A DNA stretch of 64,000 bases from contig NZ_JAHZPC010000005.1 of NCBI RefSeq assembly GCF_019929185.1, forward strand, positions 62,001 through 126,000, in the 5' to 3' direction. Both the position numbers and the translations under genes were made by a program. This DNA comes from Streptococcus parasanguinis. GTDB taxonomy: Bacteria; Bacillota; Bacilli; Lactobacillales; Streptococcaceae. Of this stretch, positions 57,750 through 64,000 are shown one piece after another (the first letter of the stretch is position 1; every line of letters begins with the position of its first letter). A model generated the notes under the pieces. The model saw nothing but the letters and a program-made list of their open reading frames with translations. It was not told the origin of the DNA and did not search any database.

Positions 57750-57874
57750 TAAGATAACTTTGTATTCAATCTGAATGATTTCCTTTGTCTTTTTGCAAAT
57801 ACGGGAATTCATTTATGGAAAACCTGATTTTTGGTATGATAGTCGTAATTTCGAATAGGGAGGTTGGAGTCGCC

Positions 57875-58453
57875 ATGAGTGATTTGAATCAAACAGTTGA
57901 ATTTATTAAAGAAATCGAGAAATTAAAGTCGGTAACAAGGTTTAATAGAACCCTTGATGGACGGTCTGAAAATAGTGCCGAGCATTCTTGGCAGGGTGCG
58001 ATAGCTGCGATGGTTCTGCAAGATTATTATCCTGAAAAATTGAATATGGAAAAGGTCATGTTTCTGTTACTGATTCATGATTTAGGTGAGATTTATGCCG
58101 GAGATACTTGGGTGTTTGATGATGAAAAAAAGCTTCATGCTCATGATAGAGAGTTAGCATCTATAGAAAAAACAATGAGCCTCCTTCCAGAAGCAACATA
58201 TGTGAATATGAAAAATTCGTGGTTGGAGTTTGAAAAAGGCCAGAGTCCTGAGGCAAGATATGCAAGAGTGATTGACGCATTGGTACCACTGATCAATCAC
58301 TTGGAAGTATCAGAAGTCAATTATAATCCTGATCATATCCGTTCAGAGATGGTATTAGAAAAGAAAAAATTTATAAAAAGTGAATCGGAAGAATTATGGA
58401 AACTGACGGAAGAGTTGGTTCAGGAAAGTGTAGAAAAGGGCTTATATTCATAA
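57875..58453 (+). CDS. HD-domain hydrolase (YfbR/5'-nucleotidase-like)
   Basis: A 192-residue HD-domain protein with RTLDGRSENSAEHSWQGA near residue 24, HDLGEIYAGDT near 71 and DALVPLINHLE near 139, giving the H..HD..D metal set of YfbR-type dNMP phosphatases. Substrate unproved. ATG 57875 is preferred for its GGGAGGTTGGAG upstream; earlier in-frame starts lack support. Confidence 0.83.
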   Translation: MSDLNQTVEFIKEIEKLKSVTRFNRTLDGRSENSAEHSWQGAIAAMVLQDYYPEKLNMEKVMFLLLIHDLGEIYAGDTWVFDDEKKLHAHDRELASIEKTMSLLPEATYVNMKNSWLEFEKGQSPEARYARVIDALVPLINHLEVSEVNYNPDHIRSEMVLEKKKFIKSESEELWKLTEELVQESVEKGLYS

Positions 58454-58589
58454 GTTCCCTTGGCCATCAGTAGCAACCTTCAGCCTAAGAGGAAGGCACC
58501 TGTTTTCATGGGTGGTTTTGACTGGCTTGATCTGTGGTATAATGGAACCAGATAATTTACACCCTTTGAAAGGGAAAAGGTTAGATTGT

Positions 58590-59438
58590 ATGATTAAGTT
58601 GATAGCAACAGATATGGATGGAACCTTATTAGATGAGCGAGGAGAGGTGGATCTTCCGCGTCTGGAAAGGCTATTGGACCACTTGGATCAAAAAGGGATT
58701 CGCTTTGTCATTGCGACGGGAAATGAAATCCATCGCATGCGCCAGCTCTTGGGTCCGTTGGTCAAACGGGTGACCCTAGTCGTAGCCAATGGAGCTCGGA
58801 TTTTTGAGGATGACCAGATGATTCTGGGAAAATTCTGGGATCGAGAGCTAGTAGAGGCGGTTCTTGCTTATTTTAAGGGGCGGGAAATTTCAGACCAGCT
58901 GGTTGTGTCAGCTGTCAGTGGTGGCTTTGTCAAGGAAGGAACGGTCTTTACAGAAGTTGAGAAATTCATGCAGCCGGAAGTGATTGAAGCCTTGTACAAG
59001 CGGATGAAGTTTGTTCCGGAATTGACAGCCGATTTGTTTGACCAGGTGCTTAAAATGAGCTTAGTAGTTGGCTTGGATCGTCTCGATCAAGTGCGTCGGG
59101 AAGTCCAGCAGGCTTTTGGAGATCAGCTCATGGCGGTTTCGAGCGGTTTTGGCAGCATGGATCTCTTACAAGCAGGCATTCACAAGGCTTGGGGATTGGC
59201 TCAATTAATGGAAATGTGGCAGCTTAATGCTAGCCAGGTCATGGCCTTTGGGGATAGCGGAAACGACATCGAAATGCTTGAAATGGCTACTCACTCCTAT
59301 GCTGTGGCCAATGCAGAAGAAGCTGTCAAGGCTGTTGCCAAACACTTAGCGCCGAGCCATCAAGAAGGTGGTGTCTACCAGGTGATCGAAGAGTATCTAG
59401 GATTGACCCCCTGGGAACAAGTGAAAGGAAAGAATTAG
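58590..59438 (+). CDS. HAD-superfamily Cof-type phosphatase
   Basis: A 282-residue HAD IIB hydrolase with motif I LIATDMDGTLLDE at residue 4, motif II FVIATGNEIHRM near 44, and motif III/IV VMAFGDSGNDIEMLEMA near 218. It dephosphorylates small molecules or sugar phosphates; the substrate cannot be told. The start at 58590 removes 26 codons of an unsupported longer frame. The next gene begins immediately after its stop codon. Confidence 0.9.
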   Translation: MIKLIATDMDGTLLDERGEVDLPRLERLLDHLDQKGIRFVIATGNEIHRMRQLLGPLVKRVTLVVANGARIFEDDQMILGKFWDRELVEAVLAYFKGREISDQLVVSAVSGGFVKEGTVFTEVEKFMQPEVIEALYKRMKFVPELTADLFDQVLKMSLVVGLDRLDQVRREVQQAFGDQLMAVSSGFGSMDLLQAGIHKAWGLAQLMEMWQLNASQVMAFGDSGNDIEMLEMATHSYAVANAEEAVKAVAKHLAPSHQEGGVYQVIEEYLGLTPWEQVKGKN

Positions 59439-60071
59439 ATGGCAGTACAACTGTTAGAAGACTGGCTCATAAAGGAGCAGGAGAAGATCGTAACAACCTA
59501 TCGGGAACTCAATCAAGCCCCTCTGAAGGAGCCTGGTTTGATCTTTATCGGAGATTCCATCGTGGAGTATTTCCCCATTCATGAACTATTACAAAGTCCG
59601 AAGCACATGGTCAATCGGGGAGTGCGAGGCTATAAGACAGATCTCCTTCGTGAACATCTAGACGCCCATGTCTTTGGAACGGCGGTGGATCAGATCTTTC
59701 TCTTGATCGGGACCAATGATATTGGAAAAGAAATTCCTCAAAAGGAAACCCTAGACAATGTAGAAGCGGTCTTACAAGCAATTATGCGGGATTTTCCGCT
59801 AACTCACATCAACCTGATCTCGGTTCTACCGGTGAGTCAAGAAGAGCGCTACAAGCAAAAGGTCTATGTGCGGACCAATGAAAAAATTCAATCCCTTAAC
59901 CAGGCCTATCGCGAATTGGCCCAAGCCTACCACCAGGTCAGCTATATTGATGTGTATTCGTCTTTATTGGATGAAAAGAGGCAGTTAGCAGAAGCCTATA
60001 CGACAGATGGTCTCCATTTAAGTGTGGCTGGTTACCGAGTTCTAGCCCAAGCTCTGCAGGAGACATTATAG
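59439..60071 (+). CDS. SGNH/GDSL-type esterase
   Basis: A 210-residue hydrolase: block I FIGDSIVEYF near residue 34 (nucleophile Ser), block III LIGTNDIGKE near 87 and block V DGLHLSVAGYRVLA near 190 with the Asp-x-x-His pair. No signal peptide. Its ATG abuts the TAG of the HAD gene, so translation is coupled. Related enzymes include platelet-activating-factor acetylhydrolase-like esterases; substrate unknown. Confidence 0.88.
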   Translation: MAVQLLEDWLIKEQEKIVTTYRELNQAPLKEPGLIFIGDSIVEYFPIHELLQSPKHMVNRGVRGYKTDLLREHLDAHVFGTAVDQIFLLIGTNDIGKEIPQKETLDNVEAVLQAIMRDFPLTHINLISVLPVSQEERYKQKVYVRTNEKIQSLNQAYRELAQAYHQVSYIDVYSSLLDEKRQLAEAYTTDGLHLSVAGYRVLAQALQETL

Positions 60072-60149
60072 AGACAAAATAGGGAGCGAAAAAGCCCAAC
60101 TAGACAAATCTTCAAAGAAAAATTTCAGATTGAAGATAAAGTCTTCTTA

Positions 60150-60287
60150 AAAACTTTCCTTAGGTGAGTACGGACGTCAGCGAACTTCTTTGAAGTTCCA
60201 TGACTTAGTTTTGGACCTAAGGTTCCAAAACTCCCGAGTGCTAGAAACAATAGTGTTTCTAGCACTTTTCTCACGGCGGAAAGTTTC
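60150..60287 (+). repeat. 138-bp structured intergenic repeat, copy 8
   Basis: Second stem GTTTTGGACC/GGTTCCAAAAC, a paired change from GTTTTGAACC/GGTTTCAAAAC of other copies. It begins AAAACTTTCC, one base off the consensus end. It lies between the SGNH gene and the cop promoter. Confidence 0.9.
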
Positions 60288-60379
60288 AGGAAATATTTGA
60301 ATGGTTCTTATAATTGAAATCAATTCTATTTCTTTTTAGATTTCTTTAGATGATTTTTTGTAAAAACAGATTGTCTACC

Positions 60380-60408
60380 TTCCTCTATTTCCAAGAGGAA
60401 ATTTTTTT
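60380..60408 (+). terminator. Intrinsic terminator upstream of the cop promoter
   Basis: TTCCTC/GAGGAA with a nine-base loop and ATTTTTTTG after it; it isolates the cop operon from upstream transcription. Confidence 0.6.
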
Positions 60409-60418
60409 GTCTTTTTGG

Positions 60419-60471
60419 TTGACAAATGTAAATCTTAGGAGTAGAATAGCATCATAAGATTTACAAATGTA
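60419..60471 (+). promoter_or_regulatory. cop operon promoter with two CopY boxes
   Basis: TTGACA (60419-60424) and TAGAAT (60442-60447) have an ideal 17-base spacer. GACAAATGTA (60421-60430) overlaps the -35 and TACAAATGTA (60462-60471) lies downstream of the -10. These match the known cop box TACAnnTGTA, so CopY should block both polymerase binding and escape. Confidence 0.85.
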
Positions 60472-60490
60472 GATTTAGAAAGGAGAAGCC

Positions 60491-60886
60491 ATGCAAATTT
60501 CCAATGCGGAATGGCGCATCATGAAAATTATCTGGATGGAAGGCAAGCAGACCAGCAGGGATTTGATCGCCGTCTTGTCCGAGCGCTTTGACTGGTCGAA
60601 GTCGACCATCAAGACCCTCTTGACGCGCTTGGTTGAAAAGGGCTGTCTGACCAGAGAAAAATCTGGCAAAGCCTTTGTCTACTCGGCTTTGTTGAAGCAG
60701 GACCAGAGTTTAGACTTGGTGGTTGAGGAGGTGAAAGACAAGGTTTGCTCAAAAAGAATTGTCCAGGTGCTTGAAAACTTGATTCAGGAGAGTGACTTTA
60801 CGCTTGCAGATCTTAATCAGCTGCAGCAGGTCCTGGAAGAAAAGAAAGCAGAGGCTGTCGAAACAGTCCCTTGCAATTGTATGTAA
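60491..60886 (+). CDS. copY: Copper-responsive repressor CopY
   Basis: A 131-residue BlaI/MecI-type repressor with a winged helix (residues 1-70: ISNAEWRIMKIIWMEGKQTS region, then STIKTLLTRLVEKGCLT). The C-terminus is VETVPCNCM, a single CxC motif. Enterococcal CopY has two CxC motifs that bind copper or zinc; here the protein ends after the first, so metal binding may need a dimer or use other cysteines such as those in KDKVCSKRIV. AAAGGAGA precedes the ATG. Confidence 0.9.
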   Translation: MQISNAEWRIMKIIWMEGKQTSRDLIAVLSERFDWSKSTIKTLLTRLVEKGCLTREKSGKAFVYSALLKQDQSLDLVVEEVKDKVCSKRIVQVLENLIQESDFTLADLNQLQQVLEEKKAEAVETVPCNCM

Positions 60887-60904
60887 TAGAAAGAAGGAAT
60901 TTCA

Positions 60905-61276
60905 ATGTTTGGATTGTTAATTAGTATTGTTTGTTTACTTGGGGTTGCTTTTATTGCTTGGTGGTTCTTTGCAGAGCATGAAAAGGTAAGCGACCACGCT
61001 CGTCAGAAATCAGGTTATCAAGAAATTGAAGTCGAAGTCATGGGGGGCTATTCGCCTGAAACCATCGTTCTGAAAAAGAATGTTCCAGCCCGGATCATCT
61101 TTAATCGCAAGGATCCATCTTCATGTCTGGCTCAAGTGATCTTTCCGGATTTTGGCGTTCATGAAGATTTGCCTTTGGGTGAAAAACATGTCATTGAAAT
61201 TACGCCAGAAAAAGCGGGCGAATATGGGTATTCATGTGGAATGAACATGATGCATGGTCACATGATTGTGGAATAA
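60905..61276 (+). CDS. cupA: Membrane-anchored cupredoxin copper chaperone CupA
   Basis: A 123-residue protein with an N-terminal membrane helix (residues 2-22) and a cupredoxin-like domain with the copper-binding SCGMNMMHG near residue 108 and an upstream Cys in [11 protein letters not shown]. The pneumococcal CupA chaperone has the same layout and passes Cu(I) to CopA. It sits between copY and copA as in S. pneumoniae. Confidence 0.93.
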   Translation: MFGLLISIVCLLGVAFIAWWFFAEHEKVSDHARQKSGYQEIEVEVMGGYSPETIVLKKNVPARIIFNRKDPSSCLAQVIFPDFGVHEDLPLGEKHVIEITPEKAGEYGYSCGMNMMHGHMIVE

Positions 61277-61286
61277 AGGAGTAGGT

Positions 61287-63509
61287 ATGGTAGAAAAACA
61301 AAAAGCAGTTGTGGAAAACGGAGTGCAAAAGATCCGTATTACAGCAGAAAAAGGCTATAGTCCAAAGGAATTTCAACTTCAAAAAGGGATCCCTGCTGAA
61401 ATCACCTTCCATCGGGTCAATCCTTCCGGCTGTTACAAGGAAATTTTGTTTGAAGATCAGGGGATTTTAGAGCCTTTGGAAGTCGGTGTGGATAAGGTGA
61501 TCTCCTTTACCCCGACAGAAACAGGGGACTTCGAGTTTTCATGTGGAATGAAGATGCAAAAGGGTTCCTACACGGTTGTGGAAAAACGCCGTCGTGTCTT
61601 AGGTTTACTGGGTCGCTTTTGGATTACTAGTATCTTTACCCTTCCCTTATTGATCTTGATGATCGGGATGATGGCAGGATTTGTATCCCATCAAGTCAGT
61701 CGCTGGGGGACTTTTCTAGCGACAACGCCGATTATGCTAGTGGCAGGAGTTCCTTTTATCAAGAGTGCCTGGGCCTCATTTAAGAAGCACCATTCCAATA
61801 TGGATACCTTGGTAGCTCTTGGAACCCTGGTAGCCTATGTCTATAGTGTATTTGCCCTTTTTACTGGTCAGCCAGTATACTTTGAGGCTGCGGGTTTTAT
61901 CATCTTCTTTATCCTCTTAGGGCAAATCTTTGAGGAACGGATGCGTAACAATGCCTCCGAGGCTGTGGAAAAGTTGTTGGATTTGCAGGCAAAAACGGCT
62001 CAAGTTCTTCGTGATGGGAACTATGTCGAGGTGGCGGCGGAAGATATCCACATTGGTGATTTGATTCGGGTCCGTCCTGGGGAAAAGATCGCGGTTGATG
62101 GGACGATTGTAGAAGGAAGTACGACCATTGATGAGTCGATGGTGACAGGTGAAAGTTTGCCTGTGGAAAAATCAGTTGGTGATGCAGTCATTGGCTCCAC
62201 TATCAACAGCAATGGGACCATTCTCTTTAAGGCTGAAAAAGTCGGTAGTGAGACCCTCTTATCTCAAATTGTGGACTTTGTCAAAATGGCCCAATCCAGT
62301 CGTGCTCCTATTCAAGATTTGACGGATAAGATTTCAGGTATCTTTGTTCCAGTGGTGACGATTTTGGCCATTGCGACTTTCTGGGTTTGGTCCGTGCTTC
62401 TGGGCGCGTCGCTCCAAGAGGCCATGCTCTATGCAGTCTCTGTCCTCATTATTGCCTGTCCTTGTGCCCTTGGTTTGGCGACGCCAACAGCCCTTATGGT
62501 CGGAACTGGTCGTAGTGCCAAGATGGGGGTTCTGATTAAAAATGGAACAGTTCTTCAAGAAGTGCAAAAGATTCAAACCGTTGTGTTTGATAAGACAGGG
62601 ACCATCACCATTGGCCAACCGCTCGTAACCGATGTGGTAGGAGATGAAGCGCGTGTCTTGACACTGGCTGCTAGTCTTGAAACTTTTTCAGAACATCCAC
62701 TAGCCCAAGCGGTGTTATCCCAAGCAGAAGAAAAAGGTTTGGTGCTATCCCCTGTGGAAAACTTCCAAGCGATTGAAGGAAAAGGGGTCCAAGGTCAGAT
62801 CGACCAGCAGTTGGTGACCTTGGGAAATGGCAAACTTCATGACGGGACAGCGATGGATCCGGAGCTTGAAAAACGGATGGTAGACTTGCAAGAGCAGGCC
62901 AAAACAGTGATCAGTTTGTCTGTGGATGGGCAAGTGATTGGCTTGATTGCCATTCAAGATGCTCCGAAGGCCAGCTCAAAAGAAGCGATCAAAAAGCTCA
63001 AAGAACGGGGCTTGAAAACGGTCATGTTAACAGGGGATAATGAACGGGTGGCCCAAGCTATTGCTAAGCAAGTGGGAATTGACACCGTCATTGCTGATGT
63101 CCTTCCTCAAGAAAAAGCTAGCGCCATCCAAAAACTGCAAGAAAGTAGTAAGGTAGCCTTTGTTGGAGATGGGATCAATGATGCTCCAGCTCTCTCGATT
63201 GCAGATGTTGGAATTGCCATGGGATCTGGAACGGATATTGCGATCGAGTCCGGTGGCATCGTGCTCACGCAAAATGATTTGCTTGGCGTTGTGCGCGCCT
63301 TTGACATGAGTCAAAAGACCTTCCGTCGCATCTTACTCAATCTCTTCTGGGCCTCTATCTACAATATCCTTGGGATTCCAATTGCTGCTGGAGTCTTTGT
63401 AGGACTGGGATTGACCCTCAATCCAGAACTAGCAGGTCTTGCCATGGCCCTTAGTTCTTTGTCTGTTTTGACCAGCTCGCTGCTCCTCAATGTCGCAAAG
63501 ATTGATTAA
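61287..63509 (+). CDS. copA: Copper-exporting P-type ATPase CopA
   Basis: A 740-residue P1B-type ATPase. Instead of a CxxC metal domain it has an N-terminal cupredoxin-like domain (residues 1-100, with SCGMKMQKG) similar to CupA. Eight membrane helices follow, with the ion site [10 protein letters not shown] near 395, phosphorylation motif [10 protein letters not shown] near 433 and [20 protein letters not shown] near 630. It expels Cu(I). ATG 61287 follows AAAGGAGTAGG. Confidence 0.94.
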   Translation: MVEKQKAVVENGVQKIRITAEKGYSPKEFQLQKGIPAEITFHRVNPSGCYKEILFEDQGILEPLEVGVDKVISFTPTETGDFEFSCGMKMQKGSYTVVEKRRRVLGLLGRFWITSIFTLPLLILMIGMMAGFVSHQVSRWGTFLATTPIMLVAGVPFIKSAWASFKKHHSNMDTLVALGTLVAYVYSVFALFTGQPVYFEAAGFIIFFILLGQIFEERMRNNASEAVEKLLDLQAKTAQVLRDGNYVEVAAEDIHIGDLIRVRPGEKIAVDGTIVEGSTTIDESMVTGESLPVEKSVGDAVIGSTINSNGTILFKAEKVGSETLLSQIVDFVKMAQSSRAPIQDLTDKISGIFVPVVTILAIATFWVWSVLLGASLQEAMLYAVSVLIIACPCALGLATPTALMVGTGRSAKMGVLIKNGTVLQEVQKIQTVVFDKTGTITIGQPLVTDVVGDEARVLTLAASLETFSEHPLAQAVLSQAEEKGLVLSPVENFQAIEGKGVQGQIDQQLVTLGNGKLHDGTAMDPELEKRMVDLQEQAKTVISLSVDGQVIGLIAIQDAPKASSKEAIKKLKERGLKTVMLTGDNERVAQAIAKQVGIDTVIADVLPQEKASAIQKLQESSKVAFVGDGINDAPALSIADVGIAMGSGTDIAIESGGIVLTQNDLLGVVRAFDMSQKTFRRILLNLFWASIYNILGIPIAAGVFVGLGLTLNPELAGLAMALSSLSVLTSSLLLNVAKID

Positions 63510-63642
63510 TGAAAATAAGAAGTGATACAGTATGCAGTAGCGATTAGAACGTAGTCAAACTTTTTTAAGTAATATAAGTTAAGTGATTCAACGAATAAAG
63601 TAAAATAAGTTCCAATTTTTAGATTGAATCAAGAAAATACAG

Positions 63643-63780
63643 AAAACTTTCCGCCGTGAGAAAAGTGCTTGAAACATTATCATTTCAAGCACTCGGTAGT
63701 TTTGAGACCTTAGGCTCAAAACTAAGTCATGGAACTTCGAAGAAGTTCGCTGACGTCCGTACTCACCTAAGGAAAGTTTT
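63643..63780 (-). repeat. 138-bp structured intergenic repeat, copy 9 (minus orientation)
   Basis: Second stem GTTTTGAGCC/GGTCTCAAAAC and third GTGCTTGAAAT/GTTTCAAGCAC are both changed from consensus with pairing kept (one G-T). A longer tail upstream (63546-63640) resembles the tails of copies 2 and 5, including TAGAACGTAG. Confidence 0.9.
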
Positions 63781-63806
63781 TTTAAAAATACTTTGCCATC
63801 AATTTG

Positions 63807-63835
63807 AGTACTACAGCATGCTGTAGTACTTTTTT
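63807..63835. terminator. Intrinsic terminator after repeat copy 9
   Basis: Perfect palindrome AGTACTACAGCATGCTGTAGTACT followed by TTTTT. The remaining bases to 64000 hold no gene; a TATAAT at 63883-63888 may be a promoter for a gene beyond the right edge. Confidence 0.8.
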
Positions 63836-64000
63836 ATCATTCCTTACAGCTCTAAGGGAAAATAGAGGGTAAGAAAATATAGTATAATACCCTATTGTAG
63901 GATAGTTTGTGAAAATTTCTCAAAAAGAGCATCTGTTATGGAATAGGGATTGAGCATCTCTGAGCAGATCCTTATACATGTGAATCTCTTTGTGATAAAT

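Overview
The window is chromosomal DNA from an oral-type Streptococcus, closest in gene content to the sanguinis/parasanguinis/mitis groups. It carries a split mevalonate pathway (mvaK1-mvaD-mvaK2-fni and mvaS-mvaA), pflB, pepX, cppA, rocS, lepB, rnhC, zapA, cvpA, mutS2 and a copY-cupA-copA operon. Assignment below genus is inference from gene content and style. No tRNA, rRNA, CRISPR array or complete insertion sequence was seen.

Layout. 1-7.5 kb: a nickel/lactate-racemase locus, with larA running off the left edge, divergent from a Crp-type regulator, larE, a DUF924 gene and a five-gene nickel-type ABC importer; a 16-bp operator candidate lies between the two arms. 7.8-16 kb: methyltransferase, ebfC, exonuclease, rocS, pepX, a DUF308 membrane protein with a probable permuted papain-like domain, cppA and a serine hydrolase. 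16-25.7 kb: the mevalonate genes, interrupted by a secreted C69 dipeptidase coupled to a PrsW-type protease. 25.8-41.2 kb: ThrE-type exporter pair, pflB, dinB, recD2, lepB, rnhC, zapA, cvpA, mutS2 and a second C69 dipeptidase. 41.3-50.3 kb: glycine riboswitch with its symporter, sstT, an MscS channel, an AT-rich pair of unknown envelope proteins, gdhA and pyrDA. 50.4-64 kb: small unknown genes, msrAB, a CPBP protease, capA-like, a membrane-anchored MutS-like ATPase, DUF554, HD/HAD/SGNH hydrolases and the copper operon.

The most striking non-coding content is a roughly 138-bp intergenic repeat present nine times in both orientations (starts near 7595, 20012, 23057, 31574, 39347, 52180, 57348, 60150, 63643). 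It has closing ends that base-pair and three internal hairpins whose stems change in a compensatory way between copies. One copy has its third hairpin replaced by a member of a second repeat family (also at 9097 and 50369), and another is interrupted by about 280 bp of different structured DNA. Several copies abut intrinsic terminators. These look like small non-autonomous mobile elements encoding a folded RNA or DNA; I could not match them to a named streptococcal repeat from memory.

Functional links. The nickel importer and LarE plausibly supply nickel and the pincer cofactor to LarA. The mevalonate genes together cover acetoacetyl-CoA to IPP/DMAPP. The cop operon has a consensus promoter overlapped and followed by CopY boxes. 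Two previously untracked small ORFs (37 and 28 codons) have good ribosome-binding sites and are reported as candidates.
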